Positions 6,130 through 13,473 of a stretch of 13,473 bases of DNA are shown here, one piece after another. Below the pieces are notes generated by a model. That model did no database searches and had not been told where the DNA came from. It was given only the letters and a program-made list of their open reading frames with translations. A program made the translations under genes and the position numbers. The DNA is taken from assembly GCA_964575975.1 (NCBI GenBank), contig CAZNTU010000152.1, positions 1 to 13,473 on the forward strand, given 5' to 3'. Each line of letters opens with the position of its first letter. Within the stretch, counting starts at the first letter, position 1. The stretch is from G963674505 sp964575975 (GTDB lineage Bacteria; Desulfobacterota; Desulfobacteria; Desulfobacterales; SKZT01).

Positions 6130-7506
6130 TCAGCACCCTACGACATGAACGAGTACCCCCTCGAACCGGCAGGATTTCCGAAAAAGTTTGTTCTTCCAGG
6201 GAATTTTCTCGCGGCGGTCGAATACGACCAGCCAGCCTTCGTCGCATCCCAAAGTGTCCATGTATTCGGCGAGTTGCTTTTTTCCTTCTTCGCAGGTCTT
6301 GGCGGAACGCCGGAGTTTGATTTCGACGGGATATCGGTTTTTGTTATAGTGGACGCACATGTCCAGGCGGCCTCTTCCCGAGGCGAATTCGCGGCCGATG
6401 GTGCCCCCGGCGTTGATTACTCTTTGGAAAAACGCGGTAAGAATCAAGTGCGGCGCGGCTTCCTTGTACTGGTACCCCTCTACCCAAATTGCCGAGTGCT
6501 CTCTCCAGAATTCCTGGAAATCGGCGAACAGCCGATCCATGTCGAGACGGCCGTCCTTCGAAAGGTATGCGGGCGCGAGCGGGGAATAGTCCCGTTGGTC
6601 CATCGCCTTTTGCGAACGAAAGCTGAGCCCCCGCACGATGGTTTCGGCGTAAACCGGGTTGGCGGGTATCAACTAATTGTCTTTTTCCTCGATCAACCCC
6701 AGGTCCATGGCATACAGGTAGTCGTCGACGATTTCCGCCGCCACCGCGTTGACCAGCCAGGGTTGTCCTAGCGTATATCGCCAGATCCGCCGGACGACCT
6801 CCGGGGAAAACCGTTGGCCCGTCTGTCGCTCGTGCTGGCCGTAAAGCCTTTCGATTTCGTTGCGCGTGAAGTTGCGAAGAGAAAATGTTTCCGAAACGAT
6901 ATTGAAGGGGCTTCCGTTTCCGAGACTTTCCCGGTCTTCCCGTACGTTCGCCTTGTAGTCTCTGACATTGCGCATGCCGACCAACCCGATGGAATGGACG
7001 AAGGGAATTCTTTGCCGGTTGACGTAGCCGTCCCGCAATTGCCGCAGAAAGGAGATCAGGGTCCGATCCGCGAGGCAATCGGTTTCGTCGAAGAAAATCG
7101 CCAGGGGTTTGTCGAGCTTTTTGCATAAATCGGTCAAGGAATTGCGCAGAAGCACATTGAAGGCCCTGAAATCGGCTTTGTCGCCGAAGGAAAATTTATC
7201 CGACAGTTCGCCGTATCGAACTTCGGTCGCCAGAAGGTTGAATATCAAAGGAATTCCGGTTTCCGCGTCCGCAACGCCCTGGACGCTTTCGAGGGAGCAA
7301 TAGAGCGCGTATAAGCGGCCGGAATCGTTCAATTGGCGGACCAAATCCAGCAGAAGGGTGGTCTTGCCGGTCTGCCGGGCCGCGTGGATGACGAAATACT
7401 GCTCTCGAACGATAAGTCTTTCCAAGGCGCCGCAACGTTCCCGGGGCGGAAGCATGTAATGTTTGTCGGGGCGGCACGGTCCGGCTACGTTGAAATACTT
7501 TTCCAT
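6130..7506 (-). pseudogene. AAA ATPase with C-terminal PD-(D/E)XK nuclease domain, interrupted by an in-frame TAG
   Basis: Two directly adjacent pieces in the same frame: 7506-6673 (277 aa) and 6672-6130 (180 aa), separated only by a TAG at 6675-6673. The first piece has the start typical of a common bacterial 'AAA-like ATPase' family (YFNVAGPCRPDKHYMLPP), a Walker A (AARQTGKTT) and a Walker B (AIFFDETD). The second has the family's ANPVYAETI segment and a nuclease-like core (GRGRLDMCV followed by YPVEIK). Together they make about 458 residues, whereas relatives I know are roughly 500-550. They carry an extra stretch (QR-x-D-x-HLDSL ... RV-x-x-VI-x-P) between the ATPase and nuclease parts that is missing here, just upstream of the TAG. 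One CAG-to-TAG change would explain the stop. The second piece could only start on the TTG after the TAG. Most likely a decaying gene, though separate expression of both halves is possible. Confidence 0.78.
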
Positions 7507-7713
7507 TTACCGTCCCCCCTCGATCTTCCTCCCCGCCTTAATGGAAAGCCATTTCTCCACGAACTCCCTGTCCTTTCTAGCGCGGCCGTCGTCGGACGTT
7601 TTCGGAAAAGCCTTGCGCAGCATCCTGATATCCCGCGCCAGGGAAAATATTTTGACGAAATTCTCCGTGAAATCCGGGATTTCCGTTTTGTCGGTCCTAT
7701 CCACCCTGTCCAT
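7507..7713 (-). CDS. Small hypothetical protein between nucleotidyltransferase and AAA gene
   Basis: 68 residues, very charged (many D, E, K, R), no membrane segment and no domain I recognise. The start ATG at 7713 lies inside the end of the nucleotidyltransferase gene (17-bp overlap) and has a GGAG site 7 nt upstream. Its TAA is immediately followed by the ATG of the AAA gene. This tight packing is the main support that it is real. It could be a helical partner or antitoxin for the nucleotidyltransferase, in the way MNT/HEPN or AbiE pairs work, but it does not show a HEPN motif (R-x4-6-H). Confidence 0.62.
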   Translation of the reverse strand: MDRVDRTDKTEIPDFTENFVKIFSLARDIRMLRKAFPKTSDDGRARKDREFVEKWLSIKAGRKIEGGR

Positions 7714-8155
7714 CCAGCTTCTCCAGTTCTTCGATATCGACGATATCCTTGCGCCGGCCCGCGCTCTTTTTCATCTCGATCAAATCCTCTTTTCGAGCGA
7801 CGAAAATCTTCAGGCCCGAGACAGTTCCTTGCTCTCTTTTATCCAAAAGATCCGAGAAATCGGCAGGAGGAATCAGGACGTCCAAGGTGAAAAAATCGTT
7901 CCCTCGCACTTTCACTCTGCGATATAGGACAAATCCATCGGAGAACTCCACCGGTACCGGGTTTGCGATATAATCTTCTTGCGCAAGCAGTTCGTCGAGC
8001 TTCGGCAGGTCCTCTTCCTTGATAACGATGTCGATATCCTCGGTGGCTCTGATGTAGCCATGGATGCCTACCGCGACTCCGCCCACGAATGCCCATTCGA
8101 TGCCGGATTCGCTCAAAAGCCTGCTTAACGAGATCGCTTCCCTTAAAATATCCAT
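7697..8155 (-). CDS. Nucleotidyltransferase-fold protein (MNT/AbiEii-like)
   Basis: 152 residues. The polymerase-beta-type nucleotidyltransferase core is clear: GG25-26 in AFVGGVAVGIHG, then R36-A-T-E-D-I-D-I (40-43) giving the first two catalytic acids D40 and D42, and a third acid at D92 in TLDVLI. The C-terminal helix has the usual arrangement of this class, a Lys-rich turn followed by KDIVDIEEL (136-144). Such short proteins are common in toxin-antitoxin or abortive infection loci, where they transfer nucleotides to RNA or protein targets. The gene starts 36 bp after the PIN toxin gene ends on the same strand and overlaps the next small ORF, so it is probably co-transcribed with both. No strong ribosome site is seen before the ATG at 8155. 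Confidence 0.82.
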   Translation of the reverse strand: MDILREAISLSRLLSESGIEWAFVGGVAVGIHGYIRATEDIDIVIKEEDLPKLDELLAQEDYIANPVPVEFSDGFVLYRRVKVRGNDFFTLDVLIPPADFSDLLDKREQGTVSGLKIFVARKEDLIEMKKSAGRRKDIVDIEELEKLDGQGG

Positions 8156-8191
8156 CGCGTTTTAGATCGAGTCTTTACGGCGTACATCGTC

Positions 8192-8581
8192 TCAAGAGTC
8201 CCAAGCTCTTTTTACAACTATTTCCGGCATTGGATAATGTTTCGCGTTCAACGTATAAATCATTCCGCCGTTTTCGAGTACTTCGGCCGCGAGCAAAGCG
8301 TCGTTAACGTCCATATCGTATCGAGGGTTCCATCTTCGATAAAGCTCTCCCGCAGTATCGACAATTTTCCCGTCGATCGGGGCCGTTCGGATTTGAGACA
8401 AAAAAAGCATTGTATTCGCCTCTTCGGAGGGACGCATGAAAAAAACAACCTCGGCTCTTTGCACCGCGCCCGTCCAAAGTTCATAACCCTCTTGATCGCG
8501 AAGACTTTTCAACAGCTCGAACGCTCTTTTCTCGCCGCGCAAGTGCCATACGAGAACATCCGTATCTATATAGGCTTTCAC
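8192..8581 (-). CDS. PIN-domain toxin (VapC-like ribonuclease)
   Basis: 129 residues from a GTG at 8581 that overlaps the antitoxin's TGA in GTGA, the classic coupling of antitoxin-toxin pairs; longer in-frame starts would extend into the antitoxin gene. The PIN signatures are present in order: YIDTDVLVWHL with D6/D8, the glutamate E44 in QRAEV, D91-V-N-D94-ALLAA, and TLNAKHYP (110-117). These acids bind the metal ion used to cut RNA, usually tRNA or rRNA. VapC-type toxins are 120-140 residues, so length fits. The toxin is neutralised by the upstream RHH protein. Confidence 0.9.
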   Translation of the reverse strand: MKAYIDTDVLVWHLRGEKRAFELLKSLRDQEGYELWTGAVQRAEVVFFMRPSEEANTMLFLSQIRTAPIDGKIVDTAGELYRRWNPRYDMDVNDALLAAEVLENGGMIYTLNAKHYPMPEIVVKRAWDS

Positions 8582-8835
8582 TTCTTGAATCTTTCTTGCG
8601 ACTTTCGCATTTCGCTTCTGACGATTCGAAAGGTTTCCTCGGCGGATTCCGGTCGGTTCCAGCAACCAAAGGTCATAGACAAGACATCCAATCCGGCTTC
8701 CGCCTCTATTTTTTCGGCGTAAAAACGCACTGCGTTTTCCAGCACGGCCTTTTTCGAAGTTCCCAGTATTTCGGCCAACATGCCAATGCGACGTATCACC
8801 GCTTCATCCATGCGTGTCGACATAATCTTGTCCAT
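8578..8835 (-). CDS. Ribbon-helix-helix antitoxin (partner of the PIN toxin)
   Basis: 85 residues from the ATG at 8835, chosen for a perfect AGGAG 5 nt upstream and a sigma70 promoter behind it; an open frame continues upstream to 9108 but runs through that promoter and into the palindromic element. Residues 3-45 fit an RHH fold: a short strand (IMSTRMDE), then two helices (VIRRIGMLAEILG, SKKAVLENAVRFYAEKI). The tail (55-85) is charged and probably binds the PIN toxin. RHH antitoxins bind their own promoter as dimers and autoregulate; two direct repeats over the -10 region are good candidate operators. Confidence 0.85.
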   Translation of the reverse strand: MDKIMSTRMDEAVIRRIGMLAEILGTSKKAVLENAVRFYAEKIEAEAGLDVLSMTFGCWNRPESAEETFRIVRSEMRKSQERFKK

Positions 8836-8840
8836 ACGGT

Positions 8841-8845
8841 CTCCT
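8841..8845 (-). promoter_or_regulatory. Ribosome binding site of the antitoxin gene
   Basis: AGGAG on the minus strand, 5 nt before the ATG at 8835, following an A-run. It fixes the short start of the antitoxin. Confidence 0.7.
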
Positions 8846-8851
8846 TTTTTT

Positions 8852-8872
8852 GTAAGAAGAATAACGTAAGAA
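8852..8872. promoter_or_regulatory. Candidate RHH operator: two GTAAGAA direct repeats
   Basis: GTAAGAA occurs at 8852-8858 and 8866-8872 (plus strand), 14 bp apart, flanking and covering the -10 element of the antitoxin promoter. Spacing of about one and a third helical turns between direct repeats suits RHH dimers binding side by side. Inferred from position and repeat only. Confidence 0.45.
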
Positions 8873-8886
8873 CACGGCGTTGTCAA
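8858..8886 (-). promoter_or_regulatory. Sigma70-type promoter for the toxin-antitoxin run
   Basis: On the minus strand TTGACA (8886-8881, perfect -35) is followed by a 17-bp spacer and TATTCT (8863-8858, 4/6 match to -10). It lies 22 bp upstream of the antitoxin ATG. Confidence 0.65.
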
Positions 8887-8895
8887 TTTCCCCTG

Positions 8896-9208
8896 AGAGC
8901 CTGTTTGAAAATCCGTCCAAGATCCTCTGACCGGGGTGATCAGGCATGAAAATCCCGTTTTGTTTCGCTGGCCGGTCCCGCAGACGAAGCGACATCGAGG
9001 CCTTCCGGTAGCGCCGCCTTCAACGGCGGCGCGGCGCCCGTCGGATACCCCCGCCGGATTCGGTTCCCGGACGCCCGCGCCGCCGTGGAAGGCGGCGCTA
9101 CCGGACATCGGAACGACCCTGCTGCGGGACGAAAAAGCGCAAGGCCGAAAATCCGAACCGTGTTCCGCCCTGTTGTCTGGCCTGATCCGGAGTTTTCAAA
9201 CAGGCTCT
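8896..9208. mobile_element. Non-coding 313-bp nested palindromic element, MITE-like
   Basis: Perfect 16-bp terminal inverted repeats: AGAGCCTGTTTGAAAA at 8896-8911 and its reverse complement at 9193-9208. More exact inverted pairs are nested inside in the right order: 8-bp GATCAGGC (8938-8945 / 9180-9187), 9-bp GTCCCGCAG (8975-8983 / 9122-9130) and an 18-bp pair (9004-9021 / 9088-9105). No convincing coding sequence is inside and no clear target-site duplication is visible. Such elements are moved in trans by a transposase with matching ends. This element fills most of the 396-bp gap between the antitoxin and the AsmA-like gene. The ends vaguely recall IS5-type termini, but I cannot confirm a family. 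Confidence 0.7.
9004..9105. repeat. Two REP-like GC hairpins in inverted orientation (BIME-like core)
   Basis: Two hairpins share the same 8-bp stem, GCGCCGCC / GGCGGCGC, each with a 6-nt loop: 9011-9032 and 9077-9098. They are placed head to head, and the surrounding 18-bp arms (TCCGGTAGCGCCGCCTTC and its reverse complement) pair over 9004-9105. This matches the layout of paired REP units. It lies inside the larger palindromic element. Confidence 0.75.
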
Positions 9209-9231
9209 AAGAGAGGCGTTCGGCAAGAAAC

Positions 9232-10800
9232 TTATTTTCGCCCGACGTTCTCTTCGAAACCGGGAAGGATCACCTGGAAAAACGCGTTCCGAATCAAATT
9301 CACGACGATCTGCCACGTTCTCGCGTCGGGGTTTTCGATGGGACCGGAAATGTCCGCCTTCGTCGCCACCTTCTCGCTGGCCTCGTTCTTCAACAGTTCG
9401 AAAATGCCGTCGATCACCCCCTCGTACAGCTTTTGGAACAGGTTCTTTTCCTCGTCCTGCCGCGGGTCGTAGATGTCCAAATCCCTGAAGAAGGGCTTCA
9501 CATACCCGGCGACCCTCCCGTCTCTCACGCGCATTTCCGTAAAGAGCGAAAAGCTGCCTTCCACCACGTCGAGTTTGGCGTAGGCCCTCAGAAGGTTGTT
9601 CATGGACTTCATTCGGGTCGCCAGGACTCGGATGTACAAATCGAAATCCGGACCGTCCTTTTCGGGACGAAACCTCGCCAGAACTCCCGTTTTTCCGCTT
9701 CCCATAAAATAGCCGTCGAGGCTGGCCTCGGCCTCTCCCTCCCTGAACTGGTTGGACAAGTTATTCAAGCGCAATTCGGCCCGCTGTAGGAAAACGCGAT
9801 ACGACGGAGACTGCGCCTCGTTCACGAACCCGAAATCCCCCGTGATTCGCATGTCGTCTACGCGCAGCAGGAGTCCGGGTTGGTTCGTGGCTTCCTTGGC
9901 GGCCTCTTTCGCCTTTTCGGCCTTGGCTTTCTCCGCTTCGGCCGTTGCGGCCGAATGGACGTAATCCATCTTCAGACCGTCGATACGGGCGCTTATCAAA
10001 TGCGCCGTTTTGACGTTCGGCGCGTATTCGGTGCGGCCGCGAGCGGAGAGCAGACCTCCGGAAACGAAGAAATTGTGCCGGAGTAGAACGGGACGGAAAT
10101 AGTCCATTTCGACATCCTGCAAGTTCAATTCCGCCTCCAGACCCGGATGCGGTTCGGCCAGAAAATTGGCGCTGCCGTCGATGGCGGCGCGCCCTTTTTC
10201 GAAAACCCTCGAGGTGAAACGAAAGGGCGACGGGTATACGCTTTCGGGCGAGAAAACGTTGCGGATGTTTTCCGCGCTCAGAAAAATTTCCCTAAGAATC
10301 AGCGGCCTTTCGGGATCTTCGTCGATGTAGGTGAAACTGCCGTCGCGGATCGTGAGCAAATTGACCTTCAACGGATATATCGCATTGACCGCGCCCTGCC
10401 ACCCGCGTTCTTCCACAGGCACGTCTTCGGAGGCCTCCTTTCGAACCTGAATCAGATTGACGTGGATTTCGGGGCGGTCCAATTCGAAATCGGCTACCAG
10501 CCGGCCCTTCAGTAGTGCCCGCACATGCACGCTCGCCCGAAGTTTTTCGAAACGGCCCACCGGAGGATCAGGGTGCGCCTTTTGATACAAGACGAGATTT
10601 TCGAGAATTACCGAAAAGCCGATCGGATTGAAATCGAGGCCGGGCAGTTCGACCCGGTATCCTTCGAGCGAGCGGTTCATGTTCGCCTCCATCCGGCGGC
10701 GCAACGGTTCGTCTATGAAAAACGCCGCCGCGAACAACTGCGAAAACAGCACCACCAGGATGCATAGGGTCCAGATTGCGATTTTAGGCGCCGACCTCAT
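9232..10800 (-). CDS. DUF748/AsmA-like envelope protein
   Basis: 522 residues with AGGAG 10 nt before the ATG at 10800. Residues 7-29 form an N-terminal membrane anchor, followed by the AsmA/DUF748-type opening (LEGYRVELPGLDFNPIGFSV, 45-64) and long runs of alternating beta-strand pattern (for example VNLLTIRDGSFTYIDEDP, 146-163, and ELNLQDVEMDYF, 224-235). A Lys/Ala/Glu-rich helix-like insert lies at about 283-305. The C-terminal strand-rich part continues to residue 460, and the last 40 residues have an amphipathic ending. AsmA-like proteins sit in the inner membrane and bridge the periplasm; several are linked to lipid transport to the outer membrane. Here it is encoded 50 bp after the glucan synthase-like gene on the same strand, so it may support envelope or glucan export. 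At 522 residues it is shorter than many DUF748 proteins, which often exceed 900. Confidence 0.75.
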   Translation of the reverse strand: MRSAPKIAIWTLCILVVLFSQLFAAAFFIDEPLRRRMEANMNRSLEGYRVELPGLDFNPIGFSVILENLVLYQKAHPDPPVGRFEKLRASVHVRALLKGRLVADFELDRPEIHVNLIQVRKEASEDVPVEERGWQGAVNAIYPLKVNLLTIRDGSFTYIDEDPERPLILREIFLSAENIRNVFSPESVYPSPFRFTSRVFEKGRAAIDGSANFLAEPHPGLEAELNLQDVEMDYFRPVLLRHNFFVSGGLLSARGRTEYAPNVKTAHLISARIDGLKMDYVHSAATAEAEKAKAEKAKEAAKEATNQPGLLLRVDDMRITGDFGFVNEAQSPSYRVFLQRAELRLNNLSNQFREGEAEASLDGYFMGSGKTGVLARFRPEKDGPDFDLYIRVLATRMKSMNNLLRAYAKLDVVEGSFSLFTEMRVRDGRVAGYVKPFFRDLDIYDPRQDEEKNLFQKLYEGVIDGIFELLKNEASEKVATKADISGPIENPDARTWQIVVNLIRNAFFQVILPGFEENVGRK

Positions 10801-10850
10801 GGAAACATTGCTCCTGATCGATTCGACAAATCCGTGCGATCAACCCGTTG

Positions 10851-13473
10851 TCATCCCAAGGTTACCCTGGCCTCGCGCGGCTTTCCGTCGTCCACGAGAG
10901 GAATTTCGCCCGGCTCGACCTCTCTTCCGTCAAGCATCGTCCGCTTCACTCCGGCATTGACGCCGTCGGGGTTTTCAACCTTGATATAGTAGGCGGTCCT
11001 GCCGTATCGGTAGGTTATATCGTAGCTCCGCCAGCTTCCGGGAATGCAGGGCGAAATCCGCAACAGACTTCCCTCCCGGCGCAATCCCAGAATCGCCTCC
11101 AGCCCCAACCGGTACATCCATCCGCTCGAGCCCGTATACCATGTCCACCCTCCTCTTCCGGTGAAGGGAGGCACGCCGTACACGTCGGCCGCCACCACGT
11201 AGGGCTCCACCCGATACCGCGCCGCCTTCTCCGCAGTGTCGGCATGGTAGACGGGATTCAGCAACCGAAAAAGTCTTTCGGCGAGGTCGCCGTTTCCCAG
11301 TTCGGCGAACGCCCACACGGTCCACAACGCCGCGTGAGTATATTGCCCCCCGTTTTCCCTGACTCCAGGCGGATAACCTTTGATATATCCCGGGTCTCGG
11401 GGCGACTTGTCGAACGGGGGCGCGAAAAGCTGTATCAGTCCGTCGTCGTTTTTCACCAGGCGCTTCTCCACCGCCTCCATGGCCTGCCTCCCCCGGATGT
11501 CGTCCCCTGCCCCGGAAAGAACCGCCCACGATTGGGCGATGGAATCGATCCGACACTCCATGTCCCTCGAGGAACCCAGCGTGGCTCCGCTGTCGTAGTA
11601 GCCGCGAAGGTACCACTGCCCGTCCCAGCCGTTTTCCTCCAGCGTCCGCCGAAGTTCCTCCGCCTGCTCCCGAAGCCGCGCCGCCTGGTCTTCTCCGCCC
11701 CCGTCGTCTCCGTCCATTTTCAGGCACATGGGCGCGAACGACGTCAGCGCCGCGTACAGAAACCAGCCCAGCCAGACGCTCTCGCCTTTCCCTTGGATAC
11801 CCACTCGGTTCATGCCGTCGTTCCAGTCTCCCGTTCCGATGAGGGGCAGTCCGTGCGGCCCTCGGGTCGTTCCTTTCCTTATCGCCCGCATGCAATGCTC
11901 GTAAATCGCGAAGGTCTCCGAAGTGGACTCGTACAACCCGTATCTTTCCTCCTCCTCCGGCGCCAGGGAATCGCCTTTCAGGAACGGGACCGTTTCCCGC
12001 AGAACGGATTCGTCCCCGGTGCTGGTCACGTAATGGGCCGTCACGAACGGAAGCCACAGCAGGTCGTCGGACATGCGGGTGCGCACCCCCCGCCCGCTGG
12101 GAGGATGAAACCAGTGCAGGACGTCCCCTTCCTCGAACTGGTGCCGGGCCGTCCGCAAAATGTGCTCCCGAGCCAGTTCCGGCGCGGCGTGCGACAAGGA
12201 CATGACGTCCTGCAACTGGTCTCGAAAACCGAACGCCCCGCTGGACTGGTAAAAAGCCGTGCGCCCCCACAATCGGCAGACGAGGTTCTGATAGGGGAGC
12301 CACCTGTTCAAAACCAGGTTCATCGCTTGATCGGGCGTATTCACCTGCACCGTTCCCAGAAAACCGTCCCAGAAGCCGGTCGCCTTTTCCCAGGCCTCCT
12401 CTACCCTGTCGTCGTTTTGAAAACGCTCCAGCGCCGCGAGCGCCTCCTCCCGGTTCTCCCCTTGGCCGACCAGAAAATACACTTCCTGCGCCTCTCCCGG
12501 GGCCAAATCGAGATGGAGCTGAATCGCCGCGCAAGGATCGACCCCCGCCCGGACAGTCCCGGAAAACCCGATTCGTCCGAGTCCTGCGGGCTTTTTCAGG
12601 CTTCCCGCGCGCCCCAGGAACTCCGCCCGGTCCGTGGTCAGACTGTGCGGTTCCTTGTTGGACGCCAGAAACGCCACATGCTCCCCGAATTCCACGTTGT
12701 ACGGATTGCGCGCGAGAAGAGCCCTTAGCTTGGCGTCGTACTCGGGGACCACGAACTGCCGCATGGTTTCCCGATCGTGCCCCAGAACCCATTCCGCGTA
12801 ATAGGTGACCGTGATTCTCCGGACCTCCCTCCGCGCGTTCTCCAGCCGAACTTGGACGACTTTCAAGGGTGCGTCCGAAGCCGCGAAAACGCGCACCCTC
12901 TGCCTGAGTCCCCGGCTGTTGTGCTCGTACACGGAATACCCGGCCCCGTGCCTGATCGAATAGGGAGCGTTGGCCCCTGCCGGAAGAGGTGTTGGGGACC
13001 AGATTTCCGCCGTTTCCTCGTCCCGCAGATAGACCGCCTCGCCGGGGATGTCGCTTACGGGATCGTTGCTCCAGGGCGTCAACCGGTTCTCCCCGCTGTT
13101 GAAAGCCCACGTGGTTCCCAGTCCCGCTTCGGAAGCCAAGAAGCCGAAGCGCGAATTGGCGATCACGTTGATCCACGGGGCGGGGGGCCAATTCCCCGGT
13201 TCCAGGTAGATCGCGTATTCGCGCTCGTCGGGAGTAAAACCTCCCCACCCGTTGTCGTACAACAGGTCTTTTGGACGGCTGGGCGGTGGAATGTCCATGA
13301 CCTGGGGCGCGGGTCCTTTCGCGGGGACGAACGCCGGAAGGTAGTCCGGTTGCCTGCGAATCCCCCTCAACTGCTTGCCGAGAGGACCCAGTTCCCCGTC
13401 CAGAACCACGCGGGCGGACGTTTCCAGCAGGACCCGCTCCTCCTCCGTCGTCTGGTCGGCCCGGATTATGAAA
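10851..13473 (-). CDS. ndvB: Cyclic beta-1,2-glucan synthase-like protein, C-terminal GH94 part (5' end outside window)
   Basis: The frame is open to the window end: 873 residues are visible of a protein that in NdvB/ChvB is about 2,800. The first visible residues (ADQTTEEERVLLETSARVVLDG, interrupted here by the edge) match the linker before the phosphorylase domain. A beta-sandwich follows (YDNGWGGFTPDEREYAIYL, then ANSRFGF and SGENRLTPWSNDPVSD). Then the (alpha/alpha)6 barrel: QSSGAFGFRDQLQDVMSL, ISTGD-type regions, and GTGDWNDGMNRVG around 11805-11835, which contains the catalytic Asp of the GH94 family. The C-terminal part includes YTGSSGWMYRLGLEAILG and the final strand-rich cap. In NdvB this domain controls glucan chain length by phosphorolysis while the N-terminal GT84 and membrane parts polymerise UDP-glucose. 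An isolated cellobionic/cellobiose-type phosphorylase is less likely because the frame runs on upstream with the NdvB-type linker. Confidence 0.9.
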   Translation of the reverse strand, partial: FIIRADQTTEEERVLLETSARVVLDGELGPLGKQLRGIRRQPDYLPAFVPAKGPAPQVMDIPPPSRPKDLLYDNGWGGFTPDEREYAIYLEPGNWPPAPWINVIANSRFGFLASEAGLGTTWAFNSGENRLTPWSNDPVSDIPGEAVYLRDEETAEIWSPTPLPAGANAPYSIRHGAGYSVYEHNSRGLRQRVRVFAASDAPLKVVQVRLENARREVRRITVTYYAEWVLGHDRETMRQFVVPEYDAKLRALLARNPYNVEFGEHVAFLASNKEPHSLTTDRAEFLGRAGSLKKPAGLGRIGFSGTVRAGVDPCAAIQLHLDLAPGEAQEVYFLVGQGENREEALAALERFQNDDRVEEAWEKATGFWDGFLGTVQVNTPDQAMNLVLNRWLPYQNLVCRLWGRTAFYQSSGAFGFRDQLQDVMSLSHAAPELAREHILRTARHQFEEGDVLHWFHPPSGRGVRTRMSDDLLWLPFVTAHYVTSTGDESVLRETVPFLKGDSLAPEEEERYGLYESTSETFAIYEHCMRAIRKGTTRGPHGLPLIGTGDWNDGMNRVGIQGKGESVWLGWFLYAALTSFAPMCLKMDGDDGGGEDQAARLREQAEELRRTLEENGWDGQWYLRGYYDSGATLGSSRDMECRIDSIAQSWAVLSGAGDDIRGRQAMEAVEKRLVKNDDGLIQLFAPPFDKSPRDPGYIKGYPPGVRENGGQYTHAALWTVWAFAELGNGDLAERLFRLLNPVYHADTAEKAARYRVEPYVVAADVYGVPPFTGRGGWTWYTGSSGWMYRLGLEAILGLRREGSLLRISPCIPGSWRSYDITYRYGRTAYYIKVENPDGVNAGVKRTMLDGREVEPGEIPLVDDGKPREARVTLG

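Noticed and set aside
6673..6675. TAG read as a sense codon (recoding) in the AAA gene
   Set aside because: TAG ends other genes here (2539-2541, 5129-5131, 7697-7699) and there is no sign of suppressor tRNA or recoding structure; a nonsense mutation is simpler.
8836..9108. Longer start for the RHH antitoxin
   Set aside because: It would translate through the sigma70 promoter and half of the palindromic element; the ATG at 8835 has a strong ribosome site.
8891..9215. Target-site duplication of the palindromic element
   Set aside because: Flanks (ccctg on the left, aagag on the right) do not match, so no duplication can be claimed.
10848..12728. Long plus-strand open frame opposite the glucan synthase-like gene
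   Set aside because: Its product has no recognisable domain, is Arg/Pro/His-rich and lies entirely antisense to a clear GH94 coding region; long shadow frames are expected at this GC content.

Overview
The window reads as part of a GC-rich (roughly 57-60 %, by eye) bacterial chromosome. The cyclic glucan synthase-like gene, the AsmA-like envelope protein and the oxygen-independent chemistry (two radical SAM proteins and a UbiU/UbiV-like pair) suggest a Gram-negative-type bacterium with an anaerobic or facultative lifestyle. I cannot assign a phylum. GC-rich hairpin repeats like the ones here make me think of PVC-type or deltaproteobacterial-type genomes, but that is only an impression.

Region 1 (1-6007, plus strand) is the most interesting part. 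It is a tight run of six genes: the C-terminal part of a radical SAM/SPASM peptide maturase (cut by the window start); a 114-residue peptide whose last 55 residues carry seven Cys-X-Cys motifs; a secreted or membrane-anchored TPR protein; a B12-dependent-type radical SAM enzyme with a degenerate cobalamin motif; and two U32-family proteins whose cysteine patterns match UbiU and UbiV. Starts are close to or overlap the previous stop, so this is probably one operon. My reading is a candidate RiPP (ribosomally made, modified peptide) locus in which a Cys-rich precursor is modified by the SPASM enzyme. The second radical SAM protein and the U32 pair may add further radical or O2-independent hydroxylation chemistry, and the TPR protein may act at the membrane. 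The functional link between the first three and last three genes is inferred from layout only.

Region 2 (6004-8886) is a defence/toxin-antitoxin patch. It starts with a 5'-truncated Uma2-type nuclease remnant. A minus-strand run then follows: RHH antitoxin, PIN toxin, MNT/AbiEii-like nucleotidyltransferase, a small unknown protein, and an AAA ATPase/PD-(D/E)XK gene broken by an in-frame TAG. A good sigma70 promoter with two 7-bp direct repeats lies upstream of the antitoxin.

Region 3 (8896-9208) is a non-coding, nested, palindromic 313-bp element with perfect 16-bp terminal inverted repeats and two identical-stem GC hairpins inside. It looks like a MITE or a BIME/REP-type element.

Region 4 (9232-13473, minus strand) holds the C-terminal third of a cyclic beta-1,2-glucan synthase-like protein (GH94 phosphorylase part, cut by the window end), followed by a DUF748/AsmA-like envelope protein. 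They probably form an envelope-glucan operon.
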